From contig JBARJD010000006.1 in the NCBI GenBank assembly GCA_049800095.1, positions 1-16,331 of the forward strand: 16,331 nt of DNA, given 5' to 3'. The first letter of the stretch is position 1. Each line of letters opens with the position of its first letter. The notes below the pieces were generated by a model. It saw only the letters and a list, made by a program, of their open reading frames with translations. It did not search any database and was not told the DNA's origin. Shown in pieces: positions 9,101-13,660 of the stretch. Origin of the DNA: JAKIWV01 sp049800095. Lineage in GTDB: Archaea > Thermoplasmatota > Thermoplasmata > Lutacidiplasmatales > UBA184. A program made the position numbers and the translations under genes.

Positions 9101-9713
9101 GACGAACCACGGGCCGGTGGTGCTCGGCGCCGTGCTCGTGTCGAACCCGACCAAGGTCGTGGGCACGGCCTCGCCGGCCCCGACGGTCACGATCGTGCCC
9201 GTCCCCTCGATCGCCGTAACAGCGGGCTCTAGTCCTACGGTAACTCCCGTGACCGCGACGGTCGGCTTTGACGTGCAGAACACCGGCAACACGCCCTATT
9301 CGGCTCTGGTGAGCGTCGTCAACTTGGCCCAGCTCGAACAGCTCGGTTGGACCGTGAAGCTGCTCCAGGGCACGAGCCAGGCGGCCTCCTCGATCACGTT
9401 CTCGCCGGGGCAATCGCTCCCGTTCTCGGTGGTCCTCTCGACGAACTCGTACGCCCAGCCGCCGGGCTCTGTGGTGGTCTCGGCGCTCGACCTCAACTCG
9501 TCCGGGAACGTCATCGCCTCGACCGAACTTTCGGTGCCGACCGGGCTCGTGAGCGCCCCCGCCGGACTCATCGTCAGCGGCCCGAACCTCGGAGCGCCCC
9601 CGGTCATCCCCAGCTGGGGTTGGACACTGATCGCCCTCGTGCCGGCGGCCGCCTTCCTCGCGATCGTACTCTCGCTTCGCTGGTGGCGTACCCGCCGGTG
9701 GGTCCGGAGGTGA
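3150..9713 (+). CDS. aglB: AglB/STT3 oligosaccharyltransferase fused to a giant extracellular beta-domain stalk
   Basis: A 2187-aa membrane protein. The first roughly 520 residues are polytopic (GT-C fold). They include the first external-loop aspartate D53 (GSDSFYHW) and the TIXE-type motif TVAE at 368-371. The globular domain that follows has the family hallmark WWDYG at 579-583. AglB transfers lipid-linked glycans to Asn-X-Ser/Thr sites outside the cell. From about residue 900 to 2150 the protein becomes a chain of about eleven Ig-like/carboxypeptidase-regulatory-like units, several ending in P-x-G-x-Y, then two NEW3-like units (VQNTGNVPV, VQNTGNTPY). A final membrane helix (about 2157-2177) with an Arg-rich tail ends the protein. 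Known AglBs are commonly under 1000 aa. The second metal motif (expected D-x-D/H) reads GYANYL at 166-171. ATG 3150 is followed by a second ATG at 3153. All six cysteines I see lie outside the membrane part. Confidence 0.92.
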   Translation: MMDSDSGSWWSRYGWTTTILLTAFALAFILRVIFSLSVFEQWGWLYIYGGGSDSFYHWRVTEFILTNHRNLIQDPLLKYPLGAINPREPLFDWMNAILGIVFAPIFGGSAVNAAAFFLNLDPPLWSALTVFPIYLIGKEVSSKRMGLVAAITYPFVVGSIQAASLGYANYLTFYTFFILIYFYAYLRTAKIVSTKTYLTSFRHPRELLVGLRRFLREERRAVKWAVFAGVSLGALALAWQGYPLAVAIVVIFLGVIMVAERIRRIDSVNLYLVTWIAGLVGFPMAVPYYLAQGLFATWFDLPLLIYFGALIVLLPFVLLRQFPWVVTVPVLVGVVVVGLLAFDLAAPASFQTLITGQGYFAKTLIYSTVAEAQAPSFDSLVLSYGILTFFLAFVGLGLFAVQLIRRRFRRETALFVVFAIVSIYLPISAAKFFYLGSPAFALLPAEAILIILDVAGYAQLRRTTASLSGSRGQLTAVRRSFKARHVLVLLLIVVLLVPNVWYSIDAGIPYNSKSAYSTQIYDTLPSFLQTNSSNASTFYLGASGTDLDTPNQYDEAGYNWLALQDTNLAPAARPAFISWWDYGFQAIAEGQHPSVADNFQNGIPAAGNFLLAQNESLAIGVLAVTLLQAEQVASGYAYLPPALNKILASDGVNLPELHTLLANISADVPLVVAHPERYLPVNPNTLTPTNAMFDAVSWFLADSLSENGVAQVYNDIQAYTGWTIRYAMVDDRLFPFTGTNTGIFYAPADLTGRIIGADGAPTTYYSIEAVGSDGNVYPVNDVPSGISVVNYVLNQLAPFYNSMIYRIYMGYNGTDIGLSAGIPGLEGSLTSYTPEPGWMLQHFEVAYRTAYYSPTATTSTSDCDLATNLPQAGVLAAKTNGTPNLGTDCYFNGGEAILEYYPGQTLSGTVALPDGTPVSGARLTVYDGWHIPHQTVLTSADGSYSVILPPGNDTLNVTSGTLQGLAQNGTQLLASISLDVNPALGFSIDAPPISHTIILQPGSVNGFVFWNATGNATYNPSVDPVAVGANVTLGGAGLHNYTATTDTGGSFRLTNVAPGEYNMTVRAAGANFSEGQVAVLPGAAANATAGLVPSQLNGTVTLETGAAAVGATVSISGSTGLLETATSNASGGYSFSDLVPGNYTLKAQSGVNLAANATPIALNETTKSVTQNLTLIPVVPVDFEVEAAGVPVPGFVVRMTPIRETSGLTSGQSPRPSEALVFTTDATGYVHGNLPAGNYSIYGYGPVGSTFLAGFESAYLPTTGTRIPVAPLELSTAASLSGTSAPPAGVPSTDLSATQVALYDRAGNELTFFANSSGAWSVMAPVGNYSVEALAVGVSNSAANYSAVAYVDLSHSTSISLPLTPAFRFATSVGALIPPGATFYPASASQVHLTVNPAGATISTLTDQNGTTSFLLPLSAPGTTYCLAIQSNGYGSYSACSLSVGELSGLTRVVLPLINDTLNVAVLGLPSGASLQLNATSLGTPAQNRSASGGSAFSVSLVPGNYQITAWAPPSSGTGVLLPAQSVNVTLPLGGIAVDLGVQLYRQVTTKGVLNLPSGVPASAVNLKVYAPPFNFTVTGSVFESGFVVAPGTYSVYGSAVVAGVNYSSLSQVNVNATGVATPAVTLGGGVTLSATLVGTGGAPINLTAPVFWTGPDGSELYSVAVDGALSLTLPGAATYTPQLNVTLTTTTSGILRYATYTVVAGTACAVGTGASQCNIPLTVTYLAAGIAGRFFWNGAPITIAGTVRLMGPFPSTNITVVTTTTGSFTAAVLPGVYTLYATAGTGAGVLASLLSVTVPFPSTNVTVALSAAWTDTLTLQAPGGVLSLPTGNITWTNSGGVSWTASGIPLGVAQSWVLPQGVWQASANGTVSTYGRPVTSIANATVSLLSGNQATNLALVPQYTAAVALASPPPNSATIPDGGRATFSFTVQNTGNVPVTIRFYGDPAAWNFTFSPATMTLGVGPGNSSGGGTVMIRVPYGTATNHGPVVLGAVLVSNPTKVVGTASPAPTVTIVPVPSIAVTAGSSPTVTPVTATVGFDVQNTGNTPYSALVSVVNLAQLEQLGWTVKLLQGTSQAASSITFSPGQSLPFSVVLSTNSYAQPPGSVVVSALDLNSSGNVIASTELSVPTGLVSAPAGLIVSGPNLGAPPVIPSWGWTLIALVPAAAFLAIVLSLRWWRTRRWVRR
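5853..9610 (+). repeat. Tandem divergent beta-sandwich units in the AglB C-terminal region
   Basis: Degenerate protein-level repeats, roughly 80-110 aa each, spanning residues about 902-2150. Many units open with a SGTV or NGTV strand and close with a P-x-G-x-Y turn (PPGND, PGEY, PGNY, PAGNY, PVGNY, PGNY, APGTY, PGVY). This resembles carboxypeptidase regulatory-like domains. The motif PFPSTN-[IV]-TV occurs twice, about 140 bp apart at 8407 and 8547. The last two units resemble NEW3/CARDB domains. There is no long exact DNA repeat, so the array is old or diverging. By hand I count roughly 40 N-X-S/T sequons in it. Confidence 0.75.
9706..9713 (+). promoter_or_regulatory. Strong Shine-Dalgarno GGAGGTGA spanning the aglB stop
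   Basis: GGAGGTGA is a full match to the complement of the archaeal 16S rRNA 3' end. Its TGA is the aglB stop codon, and the GTG start of the next gene follows six bases later at 9720. This arrangement decides the GTG start and implies termination-reinitiation coupling between the two proteins. Confidence 0.8.
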
Positions 9714-9719
9714 GCTGGG

Positions 9720-10547
9720 GTGACGACCTCGCGTGATCATCCGGCCCTACACCGTCTCGCGTGTCTGGGCCTGCTGGCCCTCCTCGCGCTGCTCCTCCTG
9801 AACGTGCCGTCGCCCTCCCACGCGGCGGCGAGCTATCCCGCCATCACCGAGACGACCACCGGGCCCTCGATCGTGGGCCGGGGCCTACAGGTCCAGTACA
9901 CCGTGAACGGCTCCGGGGGCCCTGCGGTGGCGCCGAACGGCACGATGGTGGGCAACATCACGTTCAACGCGACGCTCAGCGGGAACAACGTCTCGACCGC
10001 ATCGATCGCGCCGCCGACCGGCGTGCTCGTGAACGGGGGCGTCATCCTGCGGTTCACCGCCCCGAACCTGACGGAGCAGGTGACGCTCCGCATCGAGCTC
10101 ACGTCGAGCTACGCCGGCGTGAACGCATCGGCGAACTTCACGACCACGATCCAGGTCGTTGCGCCCTACCTTCTCTCGGGCCTCATCGTCGCGGGGCCGA
10201 CCACCGTCACCGGGTTCAACATGACCGTCACCGTCGACGGGCTTTCGGTCGGCACGGTCACGGTGCCGACGATCGCCGCGAACGGTTCGTATCACTTCAC
10301 ATTCGATTACGTGCCGCAGGGCGGTCTCGGGGCCGGTTGGCATACGATGGCGGTGTCGCTGGCGCCCGAGCACGGCCTCGTCACTTTCGAGGGGGGGCTC
10401 TCGCAGCTCAGCGTGCGATTCTTCATCGTCAGCCCCCCTCCGGACTACGCGATCGATGTGGCCGTCGGAATTGCCGCCTTCGCCGTGGCCGTCTTTATAT
10501 GGGGCTCGGTGGTGGGCGCGCGCCGTCGGGGCCGGCGGGCCCGCTAG
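9720..10547 (+). CDS. Secreted, C-terminally anchored sequon-rich surface protein of unknown function
   Basis: A 275-aa protein whose family I do not recognise. Residues about 12-29 form a Leu/Ala-rich signal peptide core with a likely cleavage after S-H-A at 35. The middle (about 40-235) is predicted beta-rich, with alternating Thr/Val/Ser strands and about ten N-X-S/T sequons. A single membrane helix at about 245-264 is followed by an Arg-rich cytoplasmic tail. It therefore looks like an extracellular beta-sandwich domain on a membrane anchor, similar in style to the AglB stalk just upstream. The GTG start sits six bases after the GGAGGTGA that contains the aglB stop, so it is co-translated with aglB. 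It could be an accessory subunit, an acceptor, or a surface-layer component. The prediction of a secreted anchored protein is firm; the role is not. Confidence 0.85.
   Translation: MTTSRDHPALHRLACLGLLALLALLLLNVPSPSHAAASYPAITETTTGPSIVGRGLQVQYTVNGSGGPAVAPNGTMVGNITFNATLSGNNVSTASIAPPTGVLVNGGVILRFTAPNLTEQVTLRIELTSSYAGVNASANFTTTIQVVAPYLLSGLIVAGPTTVTGFNMTVTVDGLSVGTVTVPTIAANGSYHFTFDYVPQGGLGAGWHTMAVSLAPEHGLVTFEGGLSQLSVRFFIVSPPPDYAIDVAVGIAAFAVAVFIWGSVVGARRRGRRAR
10493..10502 (+). promoter_or_regulatory. Probable internal TATA box for the zinc-ribbon/aEF1B pair
   Basis: CTTTATATGG lies inside the membrane-helix codons of the upstream gene (Phe-Ile-Trp, using TTT and ATA, both unusual in this GC-rich window). 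Transcription would start near 10523-10527, giving a leader of about 40 nt before the zinc-ribbon ATG at 10565. This would let the translation-related genes be expressed independently of aglB. It is inferred from sequence only. Confidence 0.45.
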
Positions 10548-10564
10548 GCCCCCGGAACGAACCG

Positions 10565-10738
10565 ATGATCGCACGTGTCGACCTCCGTTGCTCGTCGTGC
10601 GGCCGGGGCCTAGCCGCTCCGGGTGCGACAGCGTTCCTGTGCCCCTCCTGCGGCATCGAAACGATCGGGCGCGATGCCCGGTGCCGTGACCAGAGCGTGC
10701 CGTACAAGTGCAAGAACTGCGGCTTCGTCGGCCCCTGA
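10565..10738 (+). CDS. HVO_2753-type zinc-ribbon mini-protein
   Basis: A 57-aa protein built from C-x2-C-G knuckles: C9/C12, C26/C29, a single C40, and C49/C52, ending in the family signature Y-x-C-x2-C-G-F-x-G-P. It matches the small archaeal zinc-finger family exemplified by Haloferax HVO_2753, which folds around two zinc sites and is often annotated as a Zn-ribbon RNA-binding protein. In the family the third knuckle normally reads R-C-x2-C-R. Here it reads R-D-A-R-C-R, so one ligand cysteine is Asp37. The gene lies 17 nt after the upstream stop and 13 nt before aEF1B, a pairing familiar in euryarchaea and suggestive of a translation-linked role. No strong ribosome binding site is seen before the ATG. 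Confidence 0.87.
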   Translation: MIARVDLRCSSCGRGLAAPGATAFLCPSCGIETIGRDARCRDQSVPYKCKNCGFVGP

Positions 10739-10741
10739 GTC

Positions 10742-10746
10742 GGAGG
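10742..10746 (+). promoter_or_regulatory. Shine-Dalgarno GGAGG for aEF1B
   Basis: A canonical GGAGG five bases before ATG 10752. It selects this ATG over the upstream in-frame GTG at 10746. Confidence 0.75.
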
Positions 10747-10751
10747 TGCGC

Positions 10752-11018
10752 ATGGGCGAGGTCGTGGTACTCTTTCGCTTGATGCCTCACGGCGTCGAGA
10801 CGGACATGAACGCCTTGGCGGCCGGCGTGAAGGACGCGGTGCCGGACGGCGTGAGGATCCGCGGCATGCAGATCAAGGACATCGCCTTCGGGCTCAAGGC
10901 CCTCCTGGTCGCTGCGGCGATGCCGGACGCCGGGGGGATCCTCGACCAAATGGAGGGCGCCCTCGCCAGGGTGCCGGGCGTCGAGTCGGTCGAAGTGATG
11001 GAAGAGAGCCTGGTGTAG
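10752..11018 (+). CDS. ef1b: Translation elongation factor aEF1B (EF-1 beta)
   Basis: An 88-aa single-domain protein matching the usual archaeal aEF1B length. It starts MGEVVVLFRLMPHG, has the characteristic core IKDIAFGLKAL at about residues 43-53, and ends with VPGVESVEV. aEF1B is the nucleotide exchange factor that reloads aEF1A with GTP during elongation in the cytoplasm. The start is set by GGAGG at 10742-10746, five bases before the ATG. An in-frame GTG at 10746 overlaps that site and is less likely. The gene follows the zinc-ribbon gene closely and probably shares its promoter. Confidence 0.95.
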   Translation: MGEVVVLFRLMPHGVETDMNALAAGVKDAVPDGVRIRGMQIKDIAFGLKALLVAAAMPDAGGILDQMEGALARVPGVESVEVMEESLV

Positions 11019-11254
11019 AGGTTCGGGGCCGTACCCCCACCGGTTCGCACAGGTTCTCGCGGAGGACGAACCCCTCGTATACCAGAGGGCCCCTCTAGGG
11101 CACGGTTGCTGTGGCCCCGCGCATCCCAATCCTGCTGCCCCCGGGCGACGTGCCCTCGAGCTCGAGTGGGCCGGTCGGTGCGCCGCGGAATTGACGGAGC
11201 TCCCGCGGGGACGCGCGCAAACCCTTTTCTCCCGGACCACTCTCGTTCGCGGGC
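11019..11254. other. Intergenic GC-rich stretch with inverted repeats, no gene assigned
   Basis: I find no convincing protein gene here. The stretch holds a short perfect hairpin (AGAGG-GCC-CCTCT, near 11085-11097), a 12-bp perfect palindrome CTCGAGCTCGAG at about 11154-11165, and two CCGCGG copies flanking about 14 bases near 11184-11209. The hairpins lack a following T-run, so they do not look like terminators. The segment just before the tRNA contains CAAACCCTTTTCT (about 11217-11230), which is the only AT-leaning patch and a weak candidate promoter for the tRNA. A small structured RNA is possible but cannot be shown from the sequence alone. Confidence 0.4.
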
Positions 11255-11255
11255 G

Positions 11256-11362
11256 GCCGGGATGGGGTAGTCTGGCCTATCCTGGGGGACTGTGGATCCC
11301 TCGACCCGGGTTCAAAAGAGGACGGGGCCACCCCCCGTCCCCGGAGAGTCTCGGTCCCGGCC
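11256..11362 (+). tRNA. tRNA-His(GUG) with an intron-like insertion in the T-loop
   Basis: The acceptor strand GCCGGGA (11256-11262) pairs perfectly with TCCCGGC (11355-11361). The D-arm spans 11265-11283 with GGGT and GG (11274-11275). The anticodon stem GGGGA/TCCCT encloses the loop CTGTGGA, giving anticodon GTG at 11292-11294. The T-stem CCGGG (11306-11310) continues into TTCAAA, then stops matching. After 32 extra bases the expected T-stem partner resumes as CTCGG (11350-11354; one G-U pair). Histidine identity is supported by an encoded G at position -1 (11255) opposite discriminator C73 (11362), the hallmark of tRNA-His. CCA is not encoded (CTA follows). Removing about 11317-11348 gives a complete cloverleaf. 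The exact splice points are uncertain by one or two bases. Confidence 0.88.
11317..11348 (+). other. Candidate tRNA intron at canonical position 59/60
   Basis: These 32 bases sit between A59 and T60 of tRNA-His. Their centre, 11320-11340, folds into a perfect 8-bp hairpin (GGACGGGG/CCCCGTCC) with a 5-nt CCACC loop. Archaeal introns are removed by the splicing endonuclease at bulge-helix-bulge motifs. By hand I can draw only a relaxed version, with AAA and GAG bulges around a GAGG/TCTC helix that competes with part of the hairpin. Splicing is therefore inferred from the restored tRNA fold rather than from a textbook motif. Confidence 0.7.
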
Positions 11363-12283
11363 CTACTTCTTCCCGCGCGCCGGCCGCCGGGACCGGGCGG
11401 CCGACTTGCGTCCGAGGCGTTCGACCGTCTCGGGCAGATCCGAGAGCGTATGGTCGGCCCACACCGCGCCCCACTTCTTGAGGTCCTTCGGGGTGATGGA
11501 CCAGCCCGGTAGGCTCGACGCCCGCCCGAGGGCGGTGACGCCGGGCACGGAGGAGGCGGCTTCCATGTCAAACCGAGAATCTCCGACGAGGAACACCGGC
11601 ACCTCCGGGAACCGTCGCCGGTACTCCGTCAGATGCTCGCGTTTGGTGCCCTGACCGGCACCCAGGACCGACTCGAACCAGTACCGGATCCCTTCCCGCT
11701 CCAACAGGAGGTCGGCGATCTCCTTCTCGGCGCCGGTCGAGATGACGAGGGTCCACTTCTCGAGAGAGAGACGTTTGAGGACGCGGGAGATTTCCGGGAA
11801 CGGGTGCGCCGTTCCGTAGGCCTCCGTGGCCTTCCGTTGATGAAACAGCCTCGCGACCTGGTGACGGTCCGCCGGCGGCACCTCCGGATAGAGCTGGGAA
11901 AGCTGCGCCTCGAACGGGAGGCCCGTGGTCGCGAGGTAGTGGATACGCGCTTCCTCCTTCGGGGTTCCGAAGGCCGTTGCAATCACGTCCGCGGCCACCT
12001 CGCTGATGTGGTTCAGGTCGTCGAGAATCGTACCGTCAAGGTCGAACACGACGACTCCGCGGGGAACCTGCCGGGGTTCTGGGGGAGGTTCCTCGGGAAG
12101 GGGAGAAGGCTCCGGAGTGTCGAGCGATTTGTTTACGAGCACGGGCAGTGGAATCAGCGGTTCCTCGAGGGCCGGGGGAGCCTCGCCCGCAACCGCCGGA
12201 GCATCGGGAACGGGGCTCGACGGGCGAGAACGAGACACGTCGCCGTCGAGCCGAGCGGGCAGATAAAGGGCCCCGAGTCCCAC
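11363..12283 (-). CDS. HAD-superfamily phosphatase with proline-rich N-terminal extension
   Basis: The HAD core starts near residue 76. Motif I is VVFDLDGT with D81 and D83, a C1-type helical cap spans about 88-165, motif II is VISTG (182-184), motif III is K214, and motif IV is VGDSRFD with D235 and D239. This is the phosphoglycolate phosphatase/PGMB-like arrangement; the substrate is not evident. Before the core lie about 75 residues rich in Pro, Glu and Ala (about 20-72), apparently disordered, and the C-terminus is Arg/Lys-rich. The start is uncertain. GTG 12283 gives 306 aa, but the TATA element at 12296-12305 would place the transcript start at or beyond it, so GTG 12238 (leaderless) or GTG 12142 may be used. 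The TAG stop abuts the tRNA-His gene on the other strand. Confidence 0.85.
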   Translation of the reverse strand: MGLGALYLPARLDGDVSRSRPSSPVPDAPAVAGEAPPALEEPLIPLPVLVNKSLDTPEPSPLPEEPPPEPRQVPRGVVVFDLDGTILDDLNHISEVAADVIATAFGTPKEEARIHYLATTGLPFEAQLSQLYPEVPPADRHQVARLFHQRKATEAYGTAHPFPEISRVLKRLSLEKWTLVISTGAEKEIADLLLEREGIRYWFESVLGAGQGTKREHLTEYRRRFPEVPVFLVGDSRFDMEAASSVPGVTALGRASSLPGWSITPKDLKKWGAVWADHTLSDLPETVERLGRKSAARSRRPARGKK

Positions 12284-12295
12284 CTGTTGGCGCCG

Positions 12296-12305
12296 CTCTA
12301 TAAGT
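12296..12305. promoter_or_regulatory. Shared TATA element between HAD gene and coaBC
   Basis: CTCTATAAGT reads as TATAA on the plus strand and as ACTTATAGAG on the minus strand, and it lies between the two divergent genes. On the plus strand it predicts a start near 12326 and a leader of about 45 nt before coaBC. On the minus strand it predicts a start near 12276 for the HAD gene. A second minus-strand AT patch, CCCTTTATCT at 12261-12270, could instead drive a leaderless HAD mRNA starting near GTG 12238. Confidence 0.5.
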
Positions 12306-12373
12306 CCCGACTCGCTCGCGGGAGTCGGCGGCCACCGGTCTCAAGAAGGGAGTTCCGGACGCCGGGGGAAGCG

Positions 12374-13660
12374 ATGCATCCGAGCGAAGCGATCCGAGGA
12401 CGGCGCTCCCAGTTGCTCGCCGGGCGCCGGATCATCCTCGGAGTGTCCGGGTCGATCGCGGCCATCGAGGTGCCCCGCATCATTCGGGAACTGATCCGGC
12501 ACGGGGCCGACGTCCGCGTCGTGATGTCCACCGAAGCGACGCGGCTGGTTACTCCGGAGAGCCTGCGTTTTGCGAGCGGGCATCCGCCGATCCTAGAGCT
12601 CTCGGGCGATGTCGAGCACGTGTCCTGGATGGGTCCCGGCGAAAAGCGGGCGGACCTGCTCCTGGTTGCTCCGGCGACGGCCAATACCATCTCGAAGATC
12701 GCTCACGGGATCGATGATACGCCGGTCACGTCTTTCGCCTCGGTTGCGTTAGGCGGCGGCGTACCCATCCTCCTGGCCCCCGCCATGCACGCCGATATGG
12801 GAGAGAACCCCGCGGTGAAGGCGAACCTCGAGCAGCTGCGCACGTGGGGCGTGCAGGTCATCGGCCCCCGACAGGAGGAGAACGAGGAGAAGATCGCCTC
12901 CCCCGAGGAGGTCGCCGCGGCGGTGCTCCACCGGCTCGGCCGAGGTCCATGGGCTGGACGCCGGATAGTCGTGATTGGCGGCGCCTCCCGAGAACCGATC
13001 GACGACGTCCGCTCGGTCACGAACGAGAGCAGTGGGGAGACGGCCGTGGCGCTCGCGACCCAGGCCCACTACCGGGGCGCCCTCGTCGAGCTATGGATGG
13101 GCGCCGCGAGCGCGTCCATCCCTTCCTTCGTCTCTACGACGCGTTGGTCGTCGGTCGAGGATTTGCACCGGCTGGTCCTTCGGGAGGCCAAGTCGCTGGC
13201 CGTCGCCGACGCCGTCTGGATACCGGCAGCGCTGGCGGACTATACCGTGAAGCCGCGGCGAGAGAAGATTGACTCGCGGACGACGCCGCGTCTGACGATT
13301 GCCCTCGATCCAGCGCCCAAAATTCTTCCCGAGGTCCGCCGACGAGTGTCGGCGCCCGGGATTGTCGTGGGGTTCAAGCTCGTGAGTCGGCAGACCCCGG
13401 AGGGGTTGCGCGAGCGCGCCCAGAAGCTGTTGACGGACGTGGGTCTCGATGCCGTCGTGGGAAACGACCGATCGGTGATGGGAGCCGCCCGGGCGGAGGT
13501 GCTCCTCCTGCGGAGGGATGGACGAAGCCACTGGATCCGAGGGCCCAAGGCCGAGGTGGCGGGACGACTGCTCGACGAGCTCGGTCGGGACCTGGCGTAC
13601 CGACCGGAGAGCGGTCACCCTAAGGGATCGCGAGTCCGAAAGCTCCGGCCACGCCGTTGA
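12374..13660 (+). CDS. coaBC: Bifunctional CoaBC: phosphopantothenoylcysteine decarboxylase/synthetase
   Basis: A 428-aa fusion of two CoA-biosynthesis enzymes. The N-terminal flavoprotein half (about 16-190) has ILGVSGSIAA at 21-30, the catalytic-type His82 in DVEHVSW, and PAMH at 136-139 with N145. It decarboxylates phosphopantothenoylcysteine. The C-terminal half (about 196-408) has GGASREPIDDVRSVTN at 202-217, SSG, ADYTVK with K293, K298 and VGFKL. It ligates cysteine to phosphopantothenate. The region near 165-180 (EENEEKIASPEEV) resembles archaeal versions and shows no obvious bacterial-type G-x-C-G clamp. ATG 12374 is preceded by GGGGGAA. The last 41 bp overlap the end of the convergent MarC gene, and the tail after about 408 is basic. 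Confidence 0.93.
   Translation: MHPSEAIRGRRSQLLAGRRIILGVSGSIAAIEVPRIIRELIRHGADVRVVMSTEATRLVTPESLRFASGHPPILELSGDVEHVSWMGPGEKRADLLLVAPATANTISKIAHGIDDTPVTSFASVALGGGVPILLAPAMHADMGENPAVKANLEQLRTWGVQVIGPRQEENEEKIASPEEVAAAVLHRLGRGPWAGRRIVVIGGASREPIDDVRSVTNESSGETAVALATQAHYRGALVELWMGAASASIPSFVSTTRWSSVEDLHRLVLREAKSLAVADAVWIPAALADYTVKPRREKIDSRTTPRLTIALDPAPKILPEVRRRVSAPGIVVGFKLVSRQTPEGLRERAQKLLTDVGLDAVVGNDRSVMGAARAEVLLLRRDGRSHWIRGPKAEVAGRLLDELGRDLAYRPESGHPKGSRVRKLRPRR

Noticed and set aside
8628..9740. 370-aa minus-strand open frame at the end of aglB
   Set aside because: Arg/His/Gly-rich composition with no domain; it is a shadow of the stalk coding sequence.
11085..11097. AGAGG-GCC-CCTCT hairpin as a terminator for aEF1B
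   Set aside because: It has no T-run afterwards, and archaeal terminators depend on T-tracts rather than on hairpins.
11186..11205. rRNA-like string GGAATTGACGG
   Set aside because: It recalls a 16S rRNA signature, but the surrounding bases do not match rRNA, so it is taken as coincidence.
11095..11571. Minus-strand open frame crossing the tRNA-His gene
   Set aside because: It overlaps both the tRNA and the HAD gene and has Pro/Arg/Ser-rich composition typical of GC-driven spurious frames.
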